Positions 7,975 to 15,954 are shown, numbered from the stretch's first letter. The stretch is 64,000 bases of DNA from Desulfosporosinus meridiei DSM 13257 (GCF_000231385.2 NC_018515.1:4670501-4734500), one strand, 5' to 3'. Program-made: numbers and translations. The notes: generated by a model from the sequence alone, not told the origin.

Positions 7975-9157
7975 CGCTCTCTCCTCCTTTCTGCTCTACC
8001 ACATAGCTCCCGGGACTTAGGACTTGAAAGTTTTTGTTTTCCAAGAACTTGTCTAATTCCGGCGGCCCTTTGGTGATGCCGAGCCGTTTTCTGATCTCAT
8101 TGCGGTTCATGATGGTTCCATAGACCATTTCTTTGTAAAAGGCGGTCTTAGCCGCCAGGGTACTGATTTCCAAGTCCACCAATTCTGCCTGAACGCAATT
8201 TCCGTGAAAGATTTCTGTTTCACTGAATAAGGCATAGGTGGAGGTTTCTTCGATTTGCCACACCCAGGGTTTGATGGTGTTGTCCACAAACTGTTCAAAC
8301 TGAAGTTCTGAGGCGGTTCCGTTAATGATTTCGTAACTGACTCCAAAGTAGTTATAGAGTTTTCGGGTGATGTCATCCAGCAGCTTGGTATCCAAAGGGT
8401 TGAGCTTCATGTCAAGATTGTGGACTTCATACTCAGCGCCGATCATTCCGAAACCGGTTGTGTTTTCAGCCGTGAGAAACAGCTCTTTAAACTCATCCAG
8501 CTTTTTCTTCATGTCTGAGCTCTTCAGTTGAGATTTAACTTGCAGCAGAGCAGCAATTCTCTGGCTGTTTTCGCTGTCCTTGACTGCTTGATTTTGCATG
8601 GTGTTGACAATTTGAACATAGTTTCCGGAGGCCTGTTTACTAGATCCTTGTTTACCGTCCGGGAAGCGCTGCAGGTGAATTAAGTCGTCATAATAAAAGG
8701 GATAGCTTCCGCCTAACGTGACGATAATTCTCCCCTGGGCATCTTGGTTGAACTCACCAAGCGTAAAGGGTAGTGGCCAAAGCCAGCGCAATTTGCCGCT
8801 ATGTTCATCCCATTCAGGCATAATAAAACAGTTATTAGTCAACAGCACTTTCGTCATGCAATGAGTCCAGAAAACCTGGGGACACTGATAAGGATTGGTT
8901 CTTACCTTCAGGACAAACCCCAGGCGGTCATTGACTTGATTCATGTTACCTTCCGTGTCTGCCCGGATATGGTAGAAGGGAATGCTGGCCACTTTTTCGG
9001 CGATAAAGTTAATGGCTGTCCGGATTTCCGGGATGTTGTAAATATTCCCCCCGAAGAGCTGCGTCAGAGAATATCCCCGGTTCAGCAAATCAATGACCTT
9101 GGCAGCGGTTACTTTTTCTTTCTGAAAGTAACCGGCCACATATCTTAAAAAACCCAA
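7928..9157 (-). CDS. HK97-family portal protein
   Basis: 409 residues. It has the family pattern of an N-terminal FLRYVAGYF-type helix, a segment INFIAEKVASIPFY, a clip/stem region around residues 200-300, and a Glu-rich C-terminus. The portal is the dodecameric ring at one capsid vertex through which DNA enters and leaves. The 5' end follows the terminase by about 220 nt containing one tiny gene. The gene overlaps the downstream protease. Confidence 0.9.
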   Translation of the reverse strand: MGFLRYVAGYFQKEKVTAAKVIDLLNRGYSLTQLFGGNIYNIPEIRTAINFIAEKVASIPFYHIRADTEGNMNQVNDRLGFVLKVRTNPYQCPQVFWTHCMTKVLLTNNCFIMPEWDEHSGKLRWLWPLPFTLGEFNQDAQGRIIVTLGGSYPFYYDDLIHLQRFPDGKQGSSKQASGNYVQIVNTMQNQAVKDSENSQRIAALLQVKSQLKSSDMKKKLDEFKELFLTAENTTGFGMIGAEYEVHNLDMKLNPLDTKLLDDITRKLYNYFGVSYEIINGTASELQFEQFVDNTIKPWVWQIEETSTYALFSETEIFHGNCVQAELVDLEISTLAAKTAFYKEMVYGTIMNRNEIRKRLGITKGPPELDKFLENKNFQVLSPGSYVVEQKGGESDEQGSGEKVTPESAV

Positions 9158-9283
9158 ATGATCACCTCTTTTCTACGGCTGAACTCTAACTTATCCCTTG
9201 CTAATCGTTGGCCAACCATGAGCCGTTATGCATAGGCGCTCTATGGTGTTTGCGACAGAGCAGGCTGCTTCTGCATTCAGGGG

Positions 9284-9361
9284 TTACTTTGCTTTCAAGA
9301 TACTATCTTGTACTTTCTCCAAGGCTTCAATCTGCTTTTCGATGATGGCTTTATATTCCAT
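9284..9361 (-). CDS. Tiny 25-residue phage protein between terminase and portal
   Basis: ATG at 9361, stop TAA at 9284-9286. The product is MEYKAIIEKQIEALEKVQDS plus five residues, an amphipathic helix. A good ribosome site (GAGGAAGG) lies just upstream. Small charged peptides are common at this spot in HK97-type phages, but I know no function. It could also be a chance frame, although the ribosome site argues for it. Confidence 0.5.
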   Translation of the reverse strand: MEYKAIIEKQIEALEKVQDSILKAK

Positions 9362-9377
9362 AAACCTTCCTCTCTTT

Positions 9378-11132
9378 CTACGACTGATATTCTTCGAATA
9401 AATCCTGTACTTTTTTATAAGCAATATAGGCCATTAAATAGCTCATATACCCGTCAATTCTCGCCTTACTCTTTGCCTTATCCGGCTGAATGTTTGCGTT
9501 GGTGTCGATCTTAGCTGCCGTATTCGTGGTACACCACCGGAAAAGGCCATTGTGTCTGCTGAACTGTACCACTTTGTCCTCAAAGAGCGATCTCGTTTCC
9601 TTCATGGGTTGGGAAAGACTTTTTGCTCCCATGGCCACGGAAAAAACCACACCGCGACCTTCCTTGTTCTCTCGCGGAAAGCCTGCTATCTCCATGTCGC
9701 TGGCGAAGTCCTCATAGTGCCAGCGGTCTGCACCGATCTTCCAGAAGGTTACCCCATAGGTTTCGGCCAGATCAACGTACCATTGGACAACATCCTTCCT
9801 GCTTACCATGCTTCCCTCGCAGATATGCAAGAGCTCATGGTTAAGTCCATCGCTTGCCCCAGTGCTGGTAAAGCTTTCGTAGGCCATTTTATCGGCCTTG
9901 CTGTTTTGCTCAATCCTTGACCGGGCAATGAAATATTTTTGAAAGAGATACAGCTTACCTTGGATCGGTACCAGGGCCGAGGATGCACAAAGGTCTGTGG
10001 TCTCGGAAATATCGCTGGCACCAACAGCATAGCGATCCTGTATCATATCCTCGATCATATCGATGGCGCATTGATCAACAATGGGGAGATCAAAATAGAT
10101 CATGCTTAAGGAGCTGGCCCGGTTAAGATGCTTAGCCAAGAACGATGGCATTTGCGCTGGATCTTCCAGGGCTTTTAGATATTCCCCTTCGAGGTAGCTC
10201 ATAGTGGGTCTGGCTTCCCCTAATCCTGGGTTAGCCTTGATCCAGCACTTACGATCCTCCGGCTTGTCGTCATCGTCGATCCGGAAGATCATCGGGAAGA
10301 CACGTTCTTTACTTTTTCCGTTTAAGACCTTTTTGCAGCGCTCGAAGATGCTGTCAAAGATTCCTTCGCGGACAAAGCCAAAGGTTGAGATGATAACATT
10401 TAGTGGTTGAGCTCGAGCTCCTTGGGCCGATGAGAAGACATCGTAAGTGTTACGGTTTTTGATGGCATGAAGCTCATCGATGACAACTCCATGAGGATTT
10501 AAACCGTCCTGTCCTTCGCTATTTTTACTGCCGGCTTTCATGTATGAGTTGGTGGCAGGAAACAGGATCATCTCAGTGTTGTCTTTATCCCTCTTAGTCC
10601 GCCAATGTTTTTTGGGATTATCCTTGGGGGTCAGAACATCGCTAGTCTGCAAAAACGATTTCGCCGCTTCATAGACGATGGCTGCTTGAGTCTTCATGGT
10701 GGCCAGACACCAGACCTGAGCAGCCGGTTCTCCATCGGCCATTAAGAGAAAGTCTGCAATGGCTGAAATGAAGGTGGACTTGCCCCATTTTCTGGCCACG
10801 AATAGGATCATTTCCTTGAAGTATCGAACCGTCATCTGCAGTTCGGTGTCGTAGATCTTAAAACCAAAGATGCAGGCGGAGATATACTTTTGCTCAATGG
10901 ACAATTCAAAGGGCTGCCCGGCCCACCGGCCTTCCTTGTGCTTAACCAGCTTGCAGAAATCAATAAAGGCCTCTACGTCGGTATCGTCGTAGAAGACCTT
11001 TGGGTTTTTAAGTAAGGATTCAATGAGTTTCTTTAACTTTTTGATGTCTTTACAATGCTTTTTGGGCTCTCGATCAACATAATCATGCCAGCTTTTTATA
11101 TATTCCGGAGCAATAACCTTAGGCTTAGCCAC
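9378..11132 (-). CDS. Terminase large subunit
   Basis: 584 residues. The ATPase part shows a Walker-A-like FVARKWGKST (residues 111-120) and a Walker B VVIDE (216-220) followed by LHAIKNRN. The C-terminal half is the RNase-H-like nuclease. Together with the small subunit it cuts the concatemer and pumps DNA into the prohead. The start overlaps the small subunit stop by 8 nt. Length and motif order match HK97-type TerL. Confidence 0.95.
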   Translation of the reverse strand: MAKPKVIAPEYIKSWHDYVDREPKKHCKDIKKLKKLIESLLKNPKVFYDDTDVEAFIDFCKLVKHKEGRWAGQPFELSIEQKYISACIFGFKIYDTELQMTVRYFKEMILFVARKWGKSTFISAIADFLLMADGEPAAQVWCLATMKTQAAIVYEAAKSFLQTSDVLTPKDNPKKHWRTKRDKDNTEMILFPATNSYMKAGSKNSEGQDGLNPHGVVIDELHAIKNRNTYDVFSSAQGARAQPLNVIISTFGFVREGIFDSIFERCKKVLNGKSKERVFPMIFRIDDDDKPEDRKCWIKANPGLGEARPTMSYLEGEYLKALEDPAQMPSFLAKHLNRASSLSMIYFDLPIVDQCAIDMIEDMIQDRYAVGASDISETTDLCASSALVPIQGKLYLFQKYFIARSRIEQNSKADKMAYESFTSTGASDGLNHELLHICEGSMVSRKDVVQWYVDLAETYGVTFWKIGADRWHYEDFASDMEIAGFPRENKEGRGVVFSVAMGAKSLSQPMKETRSLFEDKVVQFSRHNGLFRWCTTNTAAKIDTNANIQPDKAKSKARIDGYMSYLMAYIAYKKVQDLFEEYQS

Positions 11133-11508
11133 CTTTCCCCCGCCTTAGGATAATCTTTTCGAAGGCATCCGGCTCCGAGGCTTTGGGTGGAGGACCCTGC
11201 GGCGTTAAGTCTGTCAGCTGCTTGATTATGCTCATGTGGTTCTTCACCATCGTGTTGTAGATCTCAACCTCAGGCGATTTCTTTGTTCCGTGTTGGTTTT
11301 CTCCGTTCTGATATTCAGAGACTGTGCCTTCTCGGTTGATGGTTTCCTGCAGATCCTCAAGGGTTATCGTCATGAAGGCGGCGTTGGTGATCAGCGATAA
11401 AACTCGGTTCATGGTATCTTTGGGCATATTCTTGAAAAGACGCTTAAGTCTTTGGATCTCTTTCTTAATTCGCTCTTCTTTCGATAAGTCTTGAAGTTCC
11501 TTTTTCAT
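11125..11508 (-). CDS. Terminase small subunit (P27 family-like)
   Basis: 127 residues if begun at the ATG at 11508, which has GGAGGTGAT upstream. An earlier in-frame start at 11532 would place that ribosome site inside the gene. The protein is rich in Lys/Glu at its N-terminus, with a helical middle and a C-terminus ending KIILRRGKGG. Position directly before TerL, after HNH and a Zn-finger protein, supports the call. It would recognise the packaging site. Confidence 0.75.
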   Translation of the reverse strand: MKKELQDLSKEERIKKEIQRLKRLFKNMPKDTMNRVLSLITNAAFMTITLEDLQETINREGTVSEYQNGENQHGTKKSPEVEIYNTMVKNHMSIIKQLTDLTPQGPPPKASEPDAFEKIILRRGKGG

Positions 11509-11593
11509 GGTTTTATCACCTCCCCACCACACCCCCCTATACAGATCTGACTCGCGTAATAAATAACCTTCCCTCCCCGGTCCCTGGAATTTA

Positions 11594-11956
11594 TTATTTG
11601 TTTTCAGAACCCGGGGGGGATGATTTCTTAGGCAACATACTTAAAGGAACTACTGTTCCCGAACATTTATTACATCTTAATCCATCTATTATCCATGGCT
11701 TATTATGGCTGATTGTATATCCGCAATCAATGCATTTATGCGTGGGCTTTAGCTTCTTGACCTTGATTGGATATCCTTCTGGATAGTCCCTTTGTAATAC
11801 ACGCATACCTAGTATCTGTTGGCATTGATGTATCCCATTTGTAAAATCAGTCATATCTGAAGTGTGAGTTATCTCTAGTTTTGCAAACTCATTCCATGCT
11901 GCTTGAAGCGCATCCATAACTCTGCCCTCATGCTCCGTTAATCCGTCTTTTCTCAT
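11594..11956 (-). CDS. Zn-ribbon protein of unknown function
   Basis: 120 residues. The N-terminal half is helical (DALQAAWNEFAKLE). The C-terminal half carries CIDC and CNKC pairs about 20 residues apart, a likely zinc ribbon. It lies between HNH and small terminase, a spot where small DNA-binding proteins are common. I do not recognise a named family. Confidence 0.6.
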   Translation of the reverse strand: MRKDGLTEHEGRVMDALQAAWNEFAKLEITHTSDMTDFTNGIHQCQQILGMRVLQRDYPEGYPIKVKKLKPTHKCIDCGYTISHNKPWIIDGLRCNKCSGTVVPLSMLPKKSSPPGSENK

Positions 11957-11963
11957 TAATATA

Positions 11964-12257
11964 TCAACTCCCTTCTTGGCTAATTGGCGGTATTAAAAAG
12001 TCTTGCAATCCTGTACTTCTTCCGCTTTTATGGTTATGACAATCAGTGCAAAGGTATTGCAAGTTTTCCGGATTATATGCTATGTTCCAGTCATGCTTGT
12101 TTGCATCGGTTAACTCAATAATGTGATCTACTTCCTTGCCTGGCTTAATGATGCCTTTGGCATGGCATTCTTCGCAAAGACCGTTAGCTCGGATTATGAC
12201 AAACTGCCTCGCTGGTTCCCATTGTTTATTCTTGTAGACTTCTGGATGCCTTGCCAT
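11964..12257 (-). CDS. HNH endonuclease
   Basis: 97 residues. The HNH fold is recognisable: a first CEEC pair, then VDHIIEL, then YNPENLQYLCTDCHNHKSG with the second zinc pair and the catalytic Asp-His. HNH proteins next to terminase are typical of cos-type, long-tailed phages and are needed with the terminase for cutting the genome ends. Its ATG (12255-12257) abuts the stop of the small upstream gene. Confidence 0.9.
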   Translation of the reverse strand: MARHPEVYKNKQWEPARQFVIIRANGLCEECHAKGIIKPGKEVDHIIELTDANKHDWNIAYNPENLQYLCTDCHNHKSGRSTGLQDFLIPPISQEGS

Positions 12258-12386
12258 TTACATTGGCCCAGATATACCTTTGTTCGACCTCATCAACCGA
12301 TCAAGCGCTTTAAATCCCTTTGTATCCTCGAACTTAATCTTTGGATGAGGTTTAATTGGCTTTTTCTTTAGAGCCTCATTAGCCAT
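12258..12386 (-). CDS. Small basic protein, first gene of the late operon
   Basis: 42 residues beginning MANEALKKKPIKPHPKIK, Lys-rich and ending MRSNKGISGPM. ATG at 12386 has AAAGGAGGGC just upstream. I recognise no family. It sits 22 nt downstream of an intrinsic terminator and abuts HNH, so it is the first gene of the packaging/head operon. Confidence 0.6.
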   Translation of the reverse strand: MANEALKKKPIKPHPKIKFEDTKGFKALDRLMRSNKGISGPM

Positions 12387-12407
12387 GTTGCCCTCCTTTT
12401 AGGCATA

Positions 12408-12433
12408 AGAAAAAAAAGAGCCTCTCGGCTCTT
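12408..12433 (-). terminator. Strong intrinsic terminator just upstream of the late operon
   Basis: The arms AAGAGCC and GGCTCTT (7 bp, 4-nt loop TCTC) are followed in minus-strand reading by a run of T (about 12411-12417). This is a clean rho-independent terminator directed leftward. It lies directly before the first late gene, so it either ends early transcription or is read through by an antiterminator. Confidence 0.85.
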
Positions 12434-12517
12434 GATCCCTTTGGTATTAGTGAACACATCAAAGACATATTTCAAAAATCTTCACAGCTATACATTAACA
12501 TATAATCGAGGTCTTTT

Positions 12518-12557
12518 AGTGCCATGGCACTGCCACCTTTATGCCATCTTACTGCCA
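12518..12557. repeat. Four TGCCA elements at exact 11-bp spacing, beginning with a 14-bp palindrome
   Basis: TGCCA occurs at 12520, 12531, 12542 and 12553, each 11 bp from the next, so all face the same side of the helix. The first copy is part of the palindrome AGTGCCATGGCACT (12518-12531). Such arrays usually bind a multimeric protein (phage regulator, terminase or replication initiator). It lies between the late regulator gene and the late operon. Confidence 0.7.
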
Positions 12558-12871
12558 ATCGATGAACAATTAAAATTTAGCTAAAAGTATTGTCATTTAT
12601 CAAAGGAATTGGAAAGTTATTGTAGAAAATATTTTAGATGGTTATCTAGAAAAACTGAACTATTATGCTATTGGTATCTACTATTTCATGTGCTGATAAT
12701 GGGAGCATCCCGACACATGTCTTGTATTCATAGAGTGATCTTCCGACACCTGTGAGAGAAAAGCAGTTAACAAATTTTCGATATTCAATTCAGAGGAAGA
12801 TGAGGATTTTCATGAGTATTAACAAATAACTATTTTTGTCAGTTCGTGGGACAGGGAACTTCACATAAACA

Positions 12872-12928
12872 GTGAATTTGCAAAACTTGAGAGGATATGA
12901 ATGTAATAGCCAAACTTCGCAAATTCAC
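12872..12928. repeat. Perfect 10-bp inverted repeat upstream of the GIY-YIG gene
   Basis: GTGAATTTGC (12872-12881) and GCAAATTCAC (12919-12928) are perfectly complementary with a 37-nt space. This is too far apart for a terminator. It could be a stem-loop in the 5' leader of the GIY-YIG gene (starts 12979) or an operator pair. Confidence 0.45.
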
Positions 12929-12978
12929 AGAACGTCAGGCACCATTAATAAAACCTACTATAAGAAAGGAGACTTTAT

Positions 12979-13764
12979 TTGTTTGGGACAATAATTCTAG
13001 ATGCGTTTACTAAATCTGAAACTATGGAAATTATCGAGGCTTTGGATGAATTGGTCAATCCATTAGATAACTATGGTTGGGCTTCAGCAGGTATATATAG
13101 TTTTTGGAACTATTACACCAAAGAATTGCTTTACATTGGATTAGCTGTAGACCTAACGGAAAGATTTAAGCAGCATAATGGTATAATCCCTATGGATCCA
13201 AACGGATGCAAAAAGGATAAGATAGAGGAATATTTTGGGTCATGCGATAAACTTGGCTATACAATATTTGTACAATCCTCAATGTCTCAACCTGCTACTC
13301 ATAGAAATAAACAACTATGGAATGGACTTGATATTAAGATGTTTGATGTTCAAGATTACCGTGATGACCTGGTTAGGGATGACATTCGAAGAGTTGAAGG
13401 TATACTTATTGAATCATACCGAATAAAACATGGGGATTTGCCACCATGGAATAGAGTTGGGGGATCAATACTCGGTCAGCAATCTGTTAATCCAGGGAAC
13501 TATAATGAAATTGTTGCAAGTTTTAGTTCTATGGATCCTAATTTATTAACGGCTAGGTATTCTCTAAGGGAAATATCTAATAACCCAACATTTGAGAGAT
13601 ACGAGAACACTATGCATGCAATTAGAATGCATATGTTATTATGGGGGATGTCTTTTGGTGAGGCACGAAACCTTATTAAGAGATCTGATAGTACTGGTTT
13701 TTTCGAAAAAACAATACAGGAAATGAACCGTGCAGGATATTTTAAGCGACTTCTAGCGATATAA
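12979..13764 (+). CDS. GIY-YIG family nuclease, prophage cargo
   Basis: 261 residues, TTG start at 12979 with GAAAGGAG upstream. The GIY-YIG core is clear: GIY at 38-40, YIG at 52-54, the usual Arg and His after it (ERFKQH, 61-66), and a later Glu helix (VEGILIESY, about 139-147) and Asn (PPWNRVGG, about N158). The last 100 residues are an unassigned helical domain. The gene is AT-rich and reads against the surrounding phage operon, marking it as cargo. It may be a homing, recombination or anti-phage nuclease; which one cannot be told. Confidence 0.8.
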   Translation: MFGTIILDAFTKSETMEIIEALDELVNPLDNYGWASAGIYSFWNYYTKELLYIGLAVDLTERFKQHNGIIPMDPNGCKKDKIEEYFGSCDKLGYTIFVQSSMSQPATHRNKQLWNGLDIKMFDVQDYRDDLVRDDIRRVEGILIESYRIKHGDLPPWNRVGGSILGQQSVNPGNYNEIVASFSSMDPNLLTARYSLREISNNPTFERYENTMHAIRMHMLLWGMSFGEARNLIKRSDSTGFFEKTIQEMNRAGYFKRLLAI

Positions 13765-13865
13765 GAGATTTATCTGAGCTCACATTAAATTATAGACAAA
13801 TATTTTAGTAGGGACTATATAAACGAAATAATCTATTACAAAGTTAAATGATGGAGACTAACACG

Positions 13866-13919
13866 GGATTCCCGACACTTAGAGGAAGATACATCCCGGT
13901 TGGGATGCGTTGGGAATCC
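13866..13919 (+). ncRNA. Nested hairpin element between the two cargo genes
   Basis: Outer arms GGATTCCC (13866-13873) and GGGAATCC (13912-13919) enclose an inner hairpin CATCCC-GGTT-GGGATG (13892-13907). The element precedes the membrane protein gene by about 55 nt. It is too loosely spaced to be a simple terminator. It may be a small RNA, a leader structure or a repeated DNA element. Confidence 0.4.
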
Positions 13920-13975
13920 TTGGACATTGCGCGTTAATGCTTTAGGGTTTTAGTTTAAATTGAAGGAGAACGATT

Positions 13976-14824
13976 ATGGATTTTTTGGGAACATGGGAAT
14001 CTGTGTTAAGCATTGGAGGAATTATTCTAGCTATATTTGGTATATTAGCAACTAAGTATTATTATGATAAAAGTGAAAAAAAGTTCATTAAAGCATTAGA
14101 AACTGAAAGAGCTCGGATAAAAGAAGAGTACAGTAATTTTCTTGCGAAGAACTTAGTAAAAATGAAACTTGAAGAAGAAGAAATCATTCTATCAAGAGAA
14201 ACAGTAAAATTAAGTATTCTGGGTAAGTTTAATAGAACAAATATACTATCAGAACCAAACGATAAAGAAATTGATGAAATAATTACAAGAACTTATTCCA
14301 TCATAGAAGAACAGGAATTTGTTAGTACCTCGGTTAAAAGATATATTCTAGAATCTCTTTCAAAGACTATACAACAACAACATACTTTAAAATCTGAAAC
14401 TATCGAAAATAGGTCAGAAATAAGTAATTATCAACATCTAATAGATATTTCAAGCACGCAATTGTTATATATATTATCTGGTTTCAGTTGTCTCTTACTA
14501 ATAATATATTATGGGATAAGTCATTATGGTATTAAATCCGAGTTTTTGATGAGTGTTTTAATAATGGTTTTTATCGCTATCCCTTTTATGTTTATGGCTA
14601 ATATGCCTTTTAATTTTTTTAATCCGAGTTTATCGTTTTACTTCAAGTTACATTCATATTTTAATATTGGTTTAGTTACAGTTCTTATGTTAATAGGGAA
14701 AACATTAAATAAAAATGATCCTTTATACAATGTATTCAGTAATATTATAATGTGGAGTTTGGCTACTCTGCCAATAAGCTATTTCTTGTTTATTACCATT
14801 AAGAAATTTAAGAAAAAAGATTAG
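13976..14824 (+). CDS. Membrane-anchored coiled-coil protein of unknown function, prophage cargo
   Basis: 282 residues. One helix spans about 10-26. A long charged, coiled-coil-like stretch runs to about 155, then four further membrane helices follow at about 162-180, 190-208, 228-242 and 254-275, ending with a Lys-rich tail. ATG at 13976 has GAAGGAGA upstream. It is very AT-rich. I know no family with this architecture. In prophages, membrane proteins at this position are often superinfection-exclusion or abortive-infection factors, but that is inference. Confidence 0.7.
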   Translation: MDFLGTWESVLSIGGIILAIFGILATKYYYDKSEKKFIKALETERARIKEEYSNFLAKNLVKMKLEEEEIILSRETVKLSILGKFNRTNILSEPNDKEIDEIITRTYSIIEEQEFVSTSVKRYILESLSKTIQQQHTLKSETIENRSEISNYQHLIDISSTQLLYILSGFSCLLLIIYYGISHYGIKSEFLMSVLIMVFIAIPFMFMANMPFNFFNPSLSFYFKLHSYFNIGLVTVLMLIGKTLNKNDPLYNVFSNIIMWSLATLPISYFLFITIKKFKKKD

Positions 14825-14862
14825 TTGTCTTGTAACATGACAAACATTACCCCGTATAGTTG

Positions 14863-14898
14863 TTTTACTACATCCGAATTACATTTAGGGTAGTAAAA
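14863..14898. terminator. Possible weak terminator after the cargo membrane protein
   Basis: TTTTACTAC (14863-14871) and GTAGTAAAA (14890-14898) form a perfect 9-bp stem with an 18-nt loop, 38 nt past the stop. It is AT-rich, lacks a good T run after the stem, and is symmetric, so it could work weakly in either direction. Confidence 0.35.
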
Positions 14899-15063
14899 TT
14901 ATAATAGCTGTTTTAACCAAATTTTTTACCATCTCTCATATCCAACAATATTAGGGCTAGTAATTTTCCAGCCAACTTATAATTATTCAAATTTAGATGA
15001 AGAAAATTTCTTTAACTTAAGTGAATGCAATTTAAAGACTCGCACAAACAGGCGGAAAGGCGT

Positions 15064-15576
15064 CTATGAAAGAGTAAATTCATTCCATCCCCACTCTTCG
15101 AAACTAATCTGCTCCCTACTAACATATCCAAACATCTGAGCAGCCATCACTATCAACTCCTCTTTCATCCTGTAATACGACCTTACAGCCATCCCAATTT
15201 CCCCGGCTATCCAGAAATCCTTATTAAACCGCTGCATATACTTAAGCTCTATCAGCTTTCTCTCCGTTTTCCCCAAGGAGCCAAGAATTATATCAACCTC
15301 ATGGATCTTGTGCCTCAGCTCCCTAATCTCGGTTTCAAGCTCCACTCTCCTATCTACATAGCTGCCCGTCTGATCGCCTGTCTTTCCAACGGAACGTCCA
15401 GGGCTTAGGCTAATCTGAGCCGTATTACTAGGAAATTCGTTCTCAAGTTGTGCATTAAGTATCTGTAGACGAAGTTTGTCCTGCGTGTAGGTCGTAAACC
15501 GACGGATTGTTTGTCGGTACCACAACGGCTTTACACGCTTTTTCTTTTCCTCAGTTGCGGCTTCAGTTGTCTCCAA
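15064..15576 (-). CDS. ArpU/RinA-like late transcription regulator
   Basis: 170 residues. The N-terminal part is basic. The C-terminal part, after ELETEIRELRHKIHEVDIIL, has a sigma-factor-like helix-turn-helix (ERKLIELKYMQRF followed by IAGEIGMAVRSYYRMKEEL). This layout matches the small phage late regulators that switch on packaging and head genes. It lies last in the early transcript, and the late operon begins about 2.7 kb further on, across the cargo island. It is the most likely protein to bind the TGCCA array or to read through the terminator at 12408. Confidence 0.8.
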   Translation of the reverse strand: METTEAATEEKKKRVKPLWYRQTIRRFTTYTQDKLRLQILNAQLENEFPSNTAQISLSPGRSVGKTGDQTGSYVDRRVELETEIRELRHKIHEVDIILGSLGKTERKLIELKYMQRFNKDFWIAGEIGMAVRSYYRMKEELIVMAAQMFGYVSREQISFEEWGWNEFTLS

Positions 15577-15623
15577 GCCCCTTACCTCCTTATTCTCATT
15601 TAACTAACATCCTGTCCTTAGAG

Positions 15624-15833
15624 TTATTCACTTGACCCACAAGCAAAGCAATGCATACTAGCGCCAACCTTGACAGTCTTACCCCCACACTCTTTGCAGC
15701 CAGCACCTTCCCTGTGGTAATAACAATTTTTCATCTTCGGATTCTTAGCAAGGCTTTTTGCCCTGCACTCCTGGACATCATTTTCAGTCTTCCTATCCGG
15801 ATTGCAGCAGAATTTATGTCCACACTTAAGCAC
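15624..15833 (-). CDS. Cys-rich Zn-ribbon miniprotein
   Basis: 69 residues from a GTG at 15833 (GGAGG 8 nt upstream), ending at a TAA at 15624-15626. It carries two CxxC-like groups in the C-terminal third (CKEC and CFAC) plus further Cys near the start (CGHKFCC). It is not part of a longer real gene, because the frame upstream is taken up by its neighbours. Probably DNA- or RNA-binding, otherwise unknown. Confidence 0.55.
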   Translation of the reverse strand: MLKCGHKFCCNPDRKTENDVQECRAKSLAKNPKMKNCYYHREGAGCKECGGKTVKVGASMHCFACGSSE

Positions 15834-15954
15834 CTTTCTTGCCTCCGATCCGCACCCACCGGCAATCGTCCGTATACACATATTTGCATTTATCCTTTTC
15901 CACACAATCTTTGCACTGACAAGCGCCAGCTTTACATTTGCGGCATTGACACAT
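15826..15954 (-). CDS. 42-residue Cys-rich protein
   Basis: Begins MCQCRKCKAGACQCKDC from the ATG at 15954 with GGAGGG upstream, and overlaps the end of the PDDEXK-like nuclease gene by 23 nt. Eight Cys in 42 residues suggest a metal-binding miniprotein. No family is recognised. Confidence 0.5.
   Translation of the reverse strand: MCQCRKCKAGACQCKDCVEKDKCKYVYTDDCRWVRIGGKKGA

Larger units (their letters stand above)
12434..12978. other. 545-nt gene-poor stretch holding repeats and inverted repeats
   Basis: No convincing gene in either direction. It holds the TGCCA 11-bp array, a CCGACAC pair of sites, and a 10-bp inverted repeat in front of the GIY-YIG gene, each listed separately. A possible minus-strand -10 (TAATAC, 12444-12449) lacks a properly spaced -35. 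Confidence 0.6.
12701..13878. repeat. CCGACAC-containing short repeats flanking the GIY-YIG gene
   Basis: GGGA-gca-TCCCGACAC at 12701-12716 and GGGA-t-TCCCGACAC at 13865-13878 are in the same orientation on both sides of the GIY-YIG gene. A third partial copy (CCGACAC, 12743-12749) lies between. They may be remnants of a mobile element, REP-like units, or protein binding sites. Confidence 0.4.

Noticed and set aside
11520-11593. C-rich stretch between small terminase and the Zn-ribbon gene as a cos site
   Set aside because: No second end or conserved overhang is visible in the window.
13860-13975. Retron-like or group II intron origin for the nested hairpin
   Set aside because: No reverse transcriptase gene is present in the window.
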